In this document: piece after piece, positions 24,103 to 32,431 of the stretch
How the letters are laid out: each line of letters begins with the position of its first letter
Numbering within the stretch: position 1 is the stretch's first letter
Assembly: GCA_019119575.1 (NCBI GenBank)
Contig: DWWT01000022.1
Span: 1-47,410, forward strand
From: Candidatus Enterocloster excrementipullorum
GTDB taxonomy: Bacteria; Bacillota; Clostridia; Lachnospirales; Lachnospiraceae
Direction: 5' to 3'
DNA: 47,410 bases
Translations under genes and position numbers: made by a program
The notes under the pieces: generated by a model
Databases searched by the model: none
Told to the model about the DNA's origin: nothing
The model's input: only the letters and a program-made list of their open reading frames with translations

Positions 24103-25971
24103 ATGATATTGGAGCAGATAAAGGGGCCTGAGGAGATCAAAGCGCTGTCTCAGGAGGAGCTTGTGGTCCTGGCTCAGGAAATACGGGAATTTTTAATCGA
24201 GAAAATCAGCCATACGGGAGGCCATCTGGCGTCCAATCTCGGAGTAGTGGAGCTGACCATTGCCCTGTTTAAAACCCTGAATCTCCCGGAGGACAAGGTG
24301 ATCTGGGATGTGGGGCATCAATCCTATACCCACAAGATTCTCAGCGGCCGTATGGGGGAATTTGACGAGCTGCGCCAGTACGGAGGAATAAGCGGCTTCC
24401 CGAAGAGAAAAGAGAGCCCCTATGATGCCTTTGACACAGGGCACAGCTCCACATCCATCTCCGCCGGCCTGGGCATTGCCCAGGCCAGAGATATCCTGGG
24501 GAAGGATTATAAGGTGGTTTCCGTTATCGGAGACGGGGCCCTGACCGGAGGCATGGCATACGAGGCGCTGAACAATGCGGCTCAGATCAAGAAGAATTTC
24601 ATCATTGTCCTCAATGACAACAATATGTCCATCTCGGAAAATGTGGGGGGCATGTCGCGGTATCTCGGCGGCCTGCGGACGGGGAGCGGCTACAACAGCT
24701 TGAAAAAAAGTGTAACCGTGGCGCTTGACCGCATTCCCGTGGTAGGACAGGCCATGATCGATAAGATCAAGCGGACCAAGAACAGCATCAAGCAGCTTTT
24801 TATACCGGGGATGCTGTTTGAAAATATGGGAATTACCTACTTGGGACCCGTGGACGGCCACAATATACAGGAGCTCTGCAAGGTCCTTCGGGAAGCGCAG
24901 AACCTGGATCACGCGGTGCTGGTTCATGTGCTGACAAAGAAAGGAAAAGGATACGCGCCGGCTGAGCGCCATCCCTGCCGCTTCCATGGAGTAGGCGCTT
25001 TTGATATAAAGACGGGAAAAGCGCTGGAACAGAAAACCTACCCCACGTACACGGATGTATTTTCGAGGAAAATATGCCAGCTCGGGGAAAAATACGAGAA
25101 TCTTGTAACGATTACGGCCGCTATGCCGGACGGCACAGGGCTCTCCGCTTTCAGAAAGAAGTATCCCGGGCGGTTTTTTGATGTGGGTATCGCGGAGGCC
25201 CATGCGGTTACATCGGCCGCGGGCATGGCGCTGGCCGGACTGAAGCCGGTGGTGGCTGTGTACTCCTCCTTTCTCCAGCGGGCCTATGACCAGATCCTTC
25301 ATGATGTCTGCATTCAGAATCTTCCGGTGGTCTTTGCTGTGGACCGCGCGGGGCTTGTGGGGAGCGACGGGGAGACCCATCAGGGGATTTTTGATTATTC
25401 CTATCTCACATCCATTCCCAATATGAGCGTGATGGCTCCGAAAAATCTGTGGGAGCTGCGGGCTATGCTGGATTTTGCTATGGAGTATGACAGGCCGTTG
25501 GCTATCCGTTATCCCCGCGGTACCGCTTACCGGGGATTAAAAGAGTTTGCCATGCCTATTGCCTACGGGAAGGGAGAGATGCTCTTTGAGGAGTCCGGCA
25601 TTGCCCTTCTGGCTGTGGGCAGCATGGTGAGCACAGGGGAGCATGTGCGGGAAAAACTTAAAAGCCAGGGACTCTCCTGCAGCCTCGCAAACGGGCGGTT
25701 TGTAAAGCCCTTTGACGAGGAACTGGTGGACCGGCTGGCAAAGAGGCACAGCCTGATTGTGACCATGGAGGAGAATGTCCTGCAGGGAGGATACGGCCTT
25801 GCGGTGACCGCATATATTCACGAGCATTATCCCCAGGTGCGGGTGCTCAATATTGCCCTTCCCGATGCCTATGTGGAGCACGGAAATGTCTCTGTTCTGC
25901 GGGAAGGACTGGGCATTGACAGCGATTCGATTATACGGACGATGAAAGAGGGAGGGTGGATTGAAATATGA
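24103..25971 (+). CDS. dxs: 1-deoxy-D-xylulose-5-phosphate synthase
   Basis: A 622-residue thiamine-diphosphate enzyme that makes DXP from pyruvate and glyceraldehyde 3-phosphate, the first step of the MEP isoprenoid pathway. Motifs are TGGHLASNLGVVELTIAL, WDVGHQSYTHKIL, the ThDP/Mg site GDGALTGGMAYEALNNA ... NDNNMSIS, and the pyrimidine-domain FDVGIAEAHAVTSAAGMA and DRAGLVGSDGETHQG. The length is typical. The ATG follows GGGAG. It overlaps tlyA by four bases (ATGA). Confidence 0.97.
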   Translation: MILEQIKGPEEIKALSQEELVVLAQEIREFLIEKISHTGGHLASNLGVVELTIALFKTLNLPEDKVIWDVGHQSYTHKILSGRMGEFDELRQYGGISGFPKRKESPYDAFDTGHSSTSISAGLGIAQARDILGKDYKVVSVIGDGALTGGMAYEALNNAAQIKKNFIIVLNDNNMSISENVGGMSRYLGGLRTGSGYNSLKKSVTVALDRIPVVGQAMIDKIKRTKNSIKQLFIPGMLFENMGITYLGPVDGHNIQELCKVLREAQNLDHAVLVHVLTKKGKGYAPAERHPCRFHGVGAFDIKTGKALEQKTYPTYTDVFSRKICQLGEKYENLVTITAAMPDGTGLSAFRKKYPGRFFDVGIAEAHAVTSAAGMALAGLKPVVAVYSSFLQRAYDQILHDVCIQNLPVVFAVDRAGLVGSDGETHQGIFDYSYLTSIPNMSVMAPKNLWELRAMLDFAMEYDRPLAIRYPRGTAYRGLKEFAMPIAYGKGEMLFEESGIALLAVGSMVSTGEHVREKLKSQGLSCSLANGRFVKPFDEELVDRLAKRHSLIVTMEENVLQGGYGLAVTAYIHEHYPQVRVLNIALPDAYVEHGNVSVLREGLGIDSDSIIRTMKEGGWIEI

Positions 25972-26813
25972 AAGAGCGCCTGGACGTGCTTTTGACGAAG
26001 AGAAATCTGGCAGCCTCCCGGGAGAAAGCCAAGGCCCTGATCATGGCCGGGGTGGTTTATGTAAATGGCCAGAAAGAAGACAAGGCTGGGACCACCTTTG
26101 AGGATACGGCGGCCATAGAGGTGCGGGGAAATACGCTTCCCTATGTGAGCCGGGGCGGCTTAAAGCTTGAAAAGGCAGTGAGCCATTTTGACTTGGATCT
26201 GAAAGGCCGGATCTGCATGGATGTGGGAGCCTCCACAGGCGGATTTACGGACTGCATGCTCCAGAATGGGGCGATAAAGGTCTATGCGGTGGACGTAGGC
26301 CATGGGCAGCTTGACTGGAAGCTCCGCCAGGATGAGCGGGTGGTCTGCATGGAACGGACGAATATCCGCTATCTCACACCGGCGGATATCGGAGAGCCGC
26401 CATCCTTCGTGAGCATTGATGTTTCCTTTATCTCGCTGACAAAGGTTCTGGGCCCGGTGAAGGCGCTGCTGGCGCCGGAGGGGCAGATCGTATGCCTGAT
26501 CAAGCCGCAGTTTGAGGCCGGAAGGGAAAAGGTGGGAAAGAAGGGGGTGGTTCGGGATAAAGCGGTCCACCTGGAAGTGATTGAAAAGGTTATGAGGTTT
26601 GCGCTGTCCCTGGACTTTGAAATTCTGCACCTGGAATTTTCGCCTATCAAGGGACCGGAGGGGAATATTGAGTATCTGCTGCATCTGAAAAAGCAGGATG
26701 CCGGGGATGCCGCCGGAGAAACAGCGGCGGACGACGGCGCGGACCTTCCGGAGGAACTTCTCTGCCAGGCAAAAGACCGGGTGGAGCAGGCTCACGAAGC
26801 TCTGGACCGATGA
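25968..26813 (+). CDS. tlyA: TlyA-family rRNA 2'-O-methyltransferase / hemolysin-like
   Basis: A 281-residue protein with an N-terminal S4 RNA-binding domain (RLDVLLTKRNLAASREKAKALIMAG, split) and a Rossmann-type FtsJ methyltransferase domain. The SAM site is CMDVGASTGGFTDCMLQ and the catalytic region contains SIDVSFISLTKVL and CLIKPQFEAG. TlyA of mycobacteria methylates 16S and 23S rRNA; the haemolysin name is historical. The C-terminal 40 residues are a low-complexity Ala/Asp-rich tail. The ATG overlaps the dxs stop. Confidence 0.93.
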   Translation: MKERLDVLLTKRNLAASREKAKALIMAGVVYVNGQKEDKAGTTFEDTAAIEVRGNTLPYVSRGGLKLEKAVSHFDLDLKGRICMDVGASTGGFTDCMLQNGAIKVYAVDVGHGQLDWKLRQDERVVCMERTNIRYLTPADIGEPPSFVSIDVSFISLTKVLGPVKALLAPEGQIVCLIKPQFEAGREKVGKKGVVRDKAVHLEVIEKVMRFALSLDFEILHLEFSPIKGPEGNIEYLLHLKKQDAGDAAGETAADDGADLPEELLCQAKDRVEQAHEALDR

Positions 26814-26850
26814 GCGGCTGCTATATCCAAAAGAGGGGCTGGAGCGGAAG

Positions 26851-27651
26851 ATGAAATACTTTTACATTATTGCAAATTACAATAAAAAATATGCCAGGGA
26901 GGCCAGAGACCGGATTTTGGAGTACCTGGAAGGACGAGGGGCCTGCTGTACCATCCAGGGGCCTGTGCCAAAAGAGACGGAGTGCGTGATCACCATCGGA
27001 GGGGACGGCACTCTGATTCAGGCGGCCAGGGATCTGGCAGGGCGCAGCATTCCGCTTTTGGGTGTCAACCGGGGGCATCTGGGATTTTTAAACCAGGTCA
27101 GTCGTCAGGAAGACATGGCTCCGGCTATGGATGCGCTGCTGGAGGATAATTATAGGCTGGAGTGCCGGATGATGTTAAAGGGCCAGGCCTTCCGGGGAAA
27201 AGAGCTTCTTCTGGAAGACATCGCTTTGAATGAAATTGCCGTCACCCGGCTGGATCCCCTGAAGGTACTGCGCTACAGCGTGTATGTGAACGACGAGTAT
27301 CTGAATTCCTATTCCGCGGACGGCGTTCTGGTGTCAACACCCACAGGATCCACTGCGTACAATCTTTCCGCCGGCGGGCCGGTCATATCCCCGGCGGCCC
27401 GGATGATGGTTCTGACCCCGATTTGTTCCCATTCGCTCAATGCCAGAAGCCTTGTGCTGGCGCCGGAGGATCGGGTGCGCATTCGGGTGGAGAACAGCGG
27501 CCAGGTTGTGTCTTTTGACGGGGACACCTTTGTCAACCTGGAAGAGGGGGACTGCGTCTGCATCGAGCGGTCGCAGCTTGAAACGGTTATGATAAAGGTA
27601 AAGCAGGTTTCTTTTATGCAGAATCTCAGCAACCATTTGGGAGGAATATAA
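26851..27651 (+). CDS. nadK: NAD kinase
   Basis: A 266-residue enzyme that phosphorylates NAD to NADP using ATP. The diagnostic GGDGTLIQAARDL motif, the segment LLGVNRGHLGFLNQV, the region LNEIAVTRLD and the substrate stretch ADGVLVSTPTGSTAYNLSAGGP are all present. The ATG at 26851 is chosen by alignment (MKYFYIIAN) and by a GGAG six bases before it; the open frame upstream overlaps tlyA and has no match. It lies 37 bp after tlyA and 2 bp before argR. Confidence 0.95.
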   Translation: MKYFYIIANYNKKYAREARDRILEYLEGRGACCTIQGPVPKETECVITIGGDGTLIQAARDLAGRSIPLLGVNRGHLGFLNQVSRQEDMAPAMDALLEDNYRLECRMMLKGQAFRGKELLLEDIALNEIAVTRLDPLKVLRYSVYVNDEYLNSYSADGVLVSTPTGSTAYNLSAGGPVISPAARMMVLTPICSHSLNARSLVLAPEDRVRIRVENSGQVVSFDGDTFVNLEEGDCVCIERSQLETVMIKVKQVSFMQNLSNHLGGI

Positions 27652-27653
27652 AC

Positions 27654-28106
27654 ATGAAGGTAGAGCGCCACAGCAAGATTGTAGAGCTGATTGGAAAATA
27701 TGAGATCGGAACCCAGGAGGAGCTGGCGCAGCGGCTGAATGAGTCGGGCTTTCATGTGACCCAGGCCACGGTTTCACGCGATATCCGGGAACTGAAGCTC
27801 ACCAAGGTTCAGGCGGAAAACGGAAAGCAGAGATACGTGGTGCTGGAAGCGCCCAAGGGCACTTCGGCGATCAAATACATACGTATCTTTAAAGATGGCT
27901 TTGTCTCTATGGACATGGCCCAGAATATTTTGGTGATCAAGACTGTGTCGGGCATGGCCATGGCAGTGGCCGCTGCCCTGGATGCAATACAATTTCATGA
28001 GATTGTGGGGTGTATTGCGGGGGACGACACCATTATGTGCGCGGTTCGAAGCGTAGATGACACCATTATTCTCATGGAAAAGCTCAAAAAGATGGCGGAA
28101 GGATAA
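27654..28106 (+). CDS. argR: Arginine repressor ArgR
   Basis: A 150-residue hexameric arginine-responsive regulator. The N-terminal winged helix (ERHSKIVELIGKYEIGTQEELAQRL, split, and TQATVSRDIRELKLTKV) binds ARG boxes; the C-terminal domain with the arginine-binding region (GCIAGDDTIMCAVRS) follows. The ATG is preceded by GGGAGGAATATAAAC and comes 2 bp behind nadK. Position before recN is conserved in Firmicutes. Confidence 0.96.
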   Translation: MKVERHSKIVELIGKYEIGTQEELAQRLNESGFHVTQATVSRDIRELKLTKVQAENGKQRYVVLEAPKGTSAIKYIRIFKDGFVSMDMAQNILVIKTVSGMAMAVAAALDAIQFHEIVGCIAGDDTIMCAVRSVDDTIILMEKLKKMAEG

Positions 28107-28122
28107 AGGGGGGAGGTTTATC

Positions 28123-29781
28123 ATGCTGCTGGAACTGCACGTAAGGAATCTGGCGCTCATAGAGCGGGCAGATGTGGAATTCGGTGAGGGGCTTAATATT
28201 TTGACCGGCGAGACGGGCGCGGGCAAATCCATCATCATCGGATCTGTGACGATGGCTCTGGGCGGCAAGACCTCCCGCGACAGCATCCGCCAGGGAGCGG
28301 AGTATGCGTATATTGAGCTGGTATTTTCCGTGTCCGGGGAGGAAAAAGAACGTTCCCTGCGGGAGATGGGGATGGAACCCACACCCGACGGCCTGGTGAT
28401 TGTGTCGCGGAAAATTACACCATCCCGGAGCATCAGCCGGGTAAATGACGAGACGGTGACAGCGGCCCGCTTAGGCCAAATCACCGGACTTCTGCTGGAT
28501 ATTCACGGTCAGCATGAGCATCAGTCTCTGCTCCATAAATCCAAGCATCTTGAAATTCTGGATGCCTATGTCAGGCCCCTCACCCAGCCGGTAAAATCCC
28601 AGATTGCGGAGGAATATCAGAGATATCGCGCCCTTGCCGGCCGTCTGAAGGAATTTTCCATGGATCGGGAGGCGAGAATCCGGGAAGCGGATTTCCTGCG
28701 CTTTGAGATCCAGGAGATTGAAGAGGCTGCGCTTCGGGAAGGGGAGGAAGAAGAGCTGGCCGCCAGGCACCGCCGCTTGGCCAACAGCAGAAGAATCGCG
28801 GAAAATCTGGGCCGGGCCCATGAGGCCCTGCAGTGGGAGGGAATTTCCGGCGCGGTGCGGGCAGTGGAGGAGGCCGCACAGTATGACGGGGATTTAAAGG
28901 GAATCTGTGATCAGCTGTATGACGGGGAGTCAATACTCAATGATGCCTGCAGGGATATATCCGCGTATCTTGACGCGCTGGAGTTTGATGAAGAGGCATT
29001 CCATCAGATTGAGGAGAGGCTGGATGTGATCCGGGGGCTTCAGGCAAAGTACGGGCGGAATGCTGCGGAGATTGTAAGACGCCTGGAGGAGAAAAAAGCG
29101 CGCCTTGCGGAGCTGGAAAATTTCGACGTCTGCCGGGAAGCGGCGGAGAAGGAATTTGCAGCCTGCGGGGAGAGGCTGGAAGCGTCATGCGCGCGTCTCT
29201 CTTCCATAAGGAAAAAGGCGGCGGCGGAGCTGGCGGAAAAGATCCGGAAAGGTCTGGAGGATCTGAATTTCCTGGATGTGGCCTTTGATATGGCGTTTGA
29301 ACGTCTGGATCATTTTACGCCGGGAGGATATGATGAGGCCCAGTTCCTCATATCCACGAACCCGGGACAGCCCCTGCGCCCGTTAAAGGATGTGGCTTCC
29401 GGCGGAGAGCTCTCACGGATTATGCTGGCCATCAAGACTGTGCTGGCGGACACGGACGATATTCCCACCCTGATTTTTGATGAGATCGACACAGGGATAA
29501 GCGGCCGGACTGCCCAGAAGGTATCGGAAAAGCTGGCGTATATCGGCCGAACCCACCAGGTGATCTGCATCACCCATCTTCCACAGATTGCGGCCATGGC
29601 GGATGTTCATTTTGAAATAGCAAAATCTTCCAGCAACGGCCAGACGGCGACGACCATACGCGTTCTGGACCGTCAGGCATCCATTGAGGAGCTTGCAAGG
29701 CTTTTGGGCGGCGCCAGGATTACGGATGCGGTTTTAAAAAATGCAAGCGAAATGAAGGAATTGGCAAGCCGGACAAAATAA
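28123..29781 (+). CDS. recN: DNA repair protein RecN
   Basis: A 552-residue SMC-like ATPase that acts at double-strand breaks. Walker A is GETGAGKSI, near the N-terminus after LNILT; the coiled coils span about residues 160-360; the signature is SGGELSRIMLAIKT and Walker B is TLIFDEIDTGISG. It starts at ATG 28123 behind GGGGGGAGG. A terminator follows, separating it from spoIVB. The length is normal for RecN. Confidence 0.97.
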   Translation: MLLELHVRNLALIERADVEFGEGLNILTGETGAGKSIIIGSVTMALGGKTSRDSIRQGAEYAYIELVFSVSGEEKERSLREMGMEPTPDGLVIVSRKITPSRSISRVNDETVTAARLGQITGLLLDIHGQHEHQSLLHKSKHLEILDAYVRPLTQPVKSQIAEEYQRYRALAGRLKEFSMDREARIREADFLRFEIQEIEEAALREGEEEELAARHRRLANSRRIAENLGRAHEALQWEGISGAVRAVEEAAQYDGDLKGICDQLYDGESILNDACRDISAYLDALEFDEEAFHQIEERLDVIRGLQAKYGRNAAEIVRRLEEKKARLAELENFDVCREAAEKEFAACGERLEASCARLSSIRKKAAAELAEKIRKGLEDLNFLDVAFDMAFERLDHFTPGGYDEAQFLISTNPGQPLRPLKDVASGGELSRIMLAIKTVLADTDDIPTLIFDEIDTGISGRTAQKVSEKLAYIGRTHQVICITHLPQIAAMADVHFEIAKSSSNGQTATTIRVLDRQASIEELARLLGGARITDAVLKNASEMKELASRTK

Positions 29782-29816
29782 AACAGATTGAAAATCTCCT
29801 GCGTGATAATACTAAG

Positions 29817-29843
29817 AAAGAGGCTGTAAAAAGCTTCTTTTTT
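29817..29843 (+). terminator. Terminator after recN
   Basis: AAAGAGGCT (29817-29825) pairs with AGCTTCTTT (29832-29840) with one G-T pair, and the T-run continues to 29843. It lies 29 bases before the spoIVB start, so spoIVB probably needs its own SigG/SigE-type promoter; I could not place one. Confidence 0.75.
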
Positions 29844-29871
29844 AAATGCACGGATAAGGAGGAGGCAGGAG

Positions 29872-31149
29872 ATGAGGGGAAAATCAAAAGCGCACCGCTG
29901 GCTGTGGCGTCTGTTTTGGCTGTCTGTTTTAGGAGTCACGGGGTATCTGTGGTATTATATGGATCGGGCCGTGCCGGACCGGGTAAGCATTCTTGAAAAT
30001 GAGGAGGAGATATTTGATTTTAATCTGCCTCTGAAGGCTACGATTTTCAGTGAGAGCAGAGAGGTTTCACTGGGCGGGGAGAGCAATATCCCCGCGGATC
30101 AGATCACGATAAACAGAAGCGAGCAGTTTTCTATGTTTGCCGGGGAACAGGGAAGCTATCAGGTGGGGCTTAAGCTGTTCGGACTGATTAAGCTTAAAGA
30201 TATCCGGGTGGATGTGGTGGATACCCGATATGCCGTTCCCTGCGGCGATCCCATCGGCATTTATCTGAAGTCAGACGGAATCATGGTTATCGGAACCGGG
30301 CGGATCACAGGGGAAGACGGAATGGAGCGGGAACCTGCCTACGGAAAGCTCAAGTCCGGCGATTACATTGAGGCATTCAACGGGAAGACTATGGATTCGA
30401 AGGAGGAATTAATCAAGGCTGTGAACGATACCCAGGGCCAGGAGGCTGTGGTGACGGTTCGGCGGGAGGGGGAGGCAATTGATGTGAGCCTCCAGGCGGT
30501 GAAGAGCGCAGAGGGGGATTATAAGCTGGGTGCCTGGGTCAGGGACGACACCCAGGGGATAGGGACGGTTACGTATGTGGACATGAACGGCCGGTTCGGA
30601 GCGCTGGGCCACGGGATCAGCGACAGCGATACGGGGGAGCTTGTGGAAACCGGGCAGGGCTCCCTGTACACAACGCAGATTATGGGGATAGAAAAGGGGA
30701 GTGTGGGGAGCCCCGGTCTTTTGTCCGGCGTGATCTACTATGGGCCCCAGTCCAAGATGGGGGATATTGAGAAAAACACGAGCGAGGGAATCTTCGGGAT
30801 GGTCAATGAAGCGTTTATGGAGAAAATACAGGGAGATCCGGTGGAGGTGGCCAGGCGCCAGGATGTAAAGCAGGGAACGGCCTATATCCGCAGCAGTATC
30901 TCCGGGGAGACAAGGGATTATGCCATTGAAATCCAGAAGGTGGATTTCAATGCCAGCCATAAAAACAAGAGCATGGTGATCAAAGTGACGGATCCCGCGC
31001 TTTTGGAGCTGACCGGAGGAATCGTCCAGGGGATGAGCGGGAGCCCCATTCTGCAGGATGGTAAGCTGGTCGGAGCGGTGACCCATGTATTTGTGCAGGA
31101 CGCAGCCAGAGGATACGGGATACTGGCTGAAGATATGATTTTGAACTGA
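29872..31149 (+). CDS. spoIVB: SpoIVB peptidase (S55)
   Basis: A 425-residue secreted serine peptidase that signals from forespore to mother cell and triggers SigK processing (or a related checkpoint). An N-terminal membrane anchor (LFWLSVLGVTGYLWYY) is followed by a PDZ domain (about residues 115-210, LKSGDYIEAFNGKTMDSKEEL, split) and the S55 catalytic domain. The catalytic serine is expected at S391 in GMSGSPILQDG; the catalytic histidine is likely in GHGIS. The ATG follows AGGAGGAGGCAGGAG. In most Clostridia spo0A comes next; here about 9 kb intervene. Confidence 0.96.
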   Translation: MRGKSKAHRWLWRLFWLSVLGVTGYLWYYMDRAVPDRVSILENEEEIFDFNLPLKATIFSESREVSLGGESNIPADQITINRSEQFSMFAGEQGSYQVGLKLFGLIKLKDIRVDVVDTRYAVPCGDPIGIYLKSDGIMVIGTGRITGEDGMEREPAYGKLKSGDYIEAFNGKTMDSKEELIKAVNDTQGQEAVVTVRREGEAIDVSLQAVKSAEGDYKLGAWVRDDTQGIGTVTYVDMNGRFGALGHGISDSDTGELVETGQGSLYTTQIMGIEKGSVGSPGLLSGVIYYGPQSKMGDIEKNTSEGIFGMVNEAFMEKIQGDPVEVARRQDVKQGTAYIRSSISGETRDYAIEIQKVDFNASHKNKSMVIKVTDPALLELTGGIVQGMSGSPILQDGKLVGAVTHVFVQDAARGYGILAEDMILN

Positions 31150-31159
31150 GGCGCCAAAA

Positions 31160-31220
31160 AGGGCGCAGCCTCTGAGGAACATCTTCCTCATAAAAGCTGC
31201 GCCCTGCATTCCGGGCATTT
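31160..31220. terminator. Composite hairpin between convergent spoIVB and the minus-strand gene
   Basis: AGGGCGCAGC (31160-31169) pairs perfectly with GCTGCGCCCT (31196-31205). Nested inside is a second perfect hairpin, TGAGGAA-CATC-TTCCTCA (31173-31190). GCCC (31201-31204) can also pair with GGGC (31213-31216) just before ATTTT, giving a plus-strand terminator. The element lies between two converging genes. Confidence 0.65.
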
Positions 31221-31240
31221 TGAACGGCTTCAGAAGAACC

Positions 31241-32275
31241 CTACGCTGCCTGCTCCGCAATCTGGCTCATATACGTGGCCATATCCATATACCCTTCGGT
31301 GGAGGGGATACTCACCACAACGCTGTCGCCCACCGCGTTGATGTTCATTTCCATGTAGAGCTGCATGGCGATATTTTCCGTGCCGTCCCCTACGGTCATG
31401 TTCATCAGTACCTTTTCCTGGGTGATATTGCCGCCGGCATCGACGGTAACCTCCCCGTTGTACTGGCTGATTCCCATGGAAACACCCAGATTGGACAGGG
31501 AAAGGCCGCTCATGCCGAGAATTTCATCTGCGGCCTGCATCAGCGCATTCCCATCGGCTGAGAAGTAGATGGTTGTGTTGTCTCCGTTTCTGACCATGGA
31601 AGCATTCTGCACATAGGACAGATCGTTGGAGGACAGAAGATTTGTACTTCCGGCGCTCTCCAGGGCGTTGGCTATATCCATCTGCATCTTGAGTTTCTGG
31701 CCGCTGATGTCGTAGTAATACCATCCGTCCGTGTAGAAGGCGGTTGTGCGGGCAGAGCCAAGAGCCCCCATATCCATGTTCATATCGACCGTATACGCAA
31801 GATTGCTGCCCCCGTCGTACTGCATTTTCATATTTCCGGTCATGTTTACGGCCAGGGACTGGGTGCCGTCCCCCATCTGCATGGTCATGAGAAAATCTGC
31901 ATCTACCCGGTCCGCATCATCATTGTCCGAGACAGTCCGGAGAATTTCCATGGGGTCGCCGCTGTACTTTACGGCTTCCCATGACTTTCTGGACTGAACC
32001 TGCCCGTTTTCTACCCAGGCGCCGTTTGCATTTATCTGGCTGCCGTTGATGATGGTGTCGAATACCATATAGCCCCTGGAGTCAAAATAGTAACATTCGG
32101 AAATACCGTCCCCATTTCCGTCAAGCCATCTCCAGGTGTTTGTGGGATAGCTTCCATCATCGTTCTGCCACCAGTAACCTGTGCCGTCCTGCTGCCACTG
32201 CCCTGCAAAAGCAGTCATGCTCATGGCCGCGCACAGTGCGGCGGTGACGGCTGCTGTTCGAAATAAATGTTTCAT
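31241..32275 (-). CDS. Secreted protein with N-terminal wall-binding-like repeat, function unknown
   Basis: A 344-residue protein with a signal peptide (MKHLFRTAAVTAALCAAMS, cleavage likely after AFA). Residues about 25-75 read GTGYWWQNDDGSYPTNTWRWLDGNGDG followed by CYYFDSRGYM (described in parts), which resembles a choline-binding / cell-wall-binding repeat pair. The rest (about residues 100-344) is rich in Met, Asn, Asp and Thr with alternating beta-like pattern, resembling secreted proteins that fold like lipoprotein-carrier domains; no catalytic motif is visible. It has its own promoter and AAAGGAGGG ribosome site. It stands between spoIVB and the Wadjet operon on the opposite strand. 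I do not assign a function. Confidence 0.75.
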   Translation of the reverse strand: MKHLFRTAAVTAALCAAMSMTAFAGQWQQDGTGYWWQNDDGSYPTNTWRWLDGNGDGISECYYFDSRGYMVFDTIINGSQINANGAWVENGQVQSRKSWEAVKYSGDPMEILRTVSDNDDADRVDADFLMTMQMGDGTQSLAVNMTGNMKMQYDGGSNLAYTVDMNMDMGALGSARTTAFYTDGWYYYDISGQKLKMQMDIANALESAGSTNLLSSNDLSYVQNASMVRNGDNTTIYFSADGNALMQAADEILGMSGLSLSNLGVSMGISQYNGEVTVDAGGNITQEKVLMNMTVGDGTENIAMQLYMEMNINAVGDSVVVSIPSTEGYMDMATYMSQIAEQAA

Positions 32276-32311
32276 CTGCGTAACCCTCCTTTATTTTTGC
32301 TGGCTGCCTCT

Positions 32312-32340
32312 ATTTTATCACGCCTTCATTCGGGTGTCTA
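32312..32340 (-). promoter_or_regulatory. Promoter of the minus-strand secreted protein gene
   Basis: On the minus strand TAGACA (32335-32340) and TAAAAT (32312-32317) are spaced 17 bp. It is back to back with the promoter of the DUF2156-jet operon, 14 bp away. Confidence 0.65.
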
Positions 32341-32354
32341 GATTGCGGGCAATA

Positions 32355-32383
32355 TTGAAATTTGGCAGGTTTGCCGGTATAAT
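32355..32383 (+). promoter_or_regulatory. Promoter of the DUF2156-jetABCD operon
   Basis: TTGAAA (32355-32360) and a perfect TATAAT (32378-32383) are spaced exactly 17 bp. Transcription would begin near 32390, 42 bases before the first gene. A small inverted repeat GGCA-GGTT-TGCC (32364-32375) fills the spacer and could be a repressor site, though it is short. Confidence 0.8.
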
Positions 32384-32431
32384 GGAAAAGAAAACCAGGA
32401 CCGAAAAATGAACAAATGAGTGAGGAGAACC

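Noticed and set aside
24193..25380. A 395-codon minus-strand open frame inside dxs
   Set aside because: Composition is typical of an antisense shadow, no ribosome site is seen, and dxs is unmistakable on the plus strand. The same applies to the long minus frames at 2595-3626 and 37867-39066.
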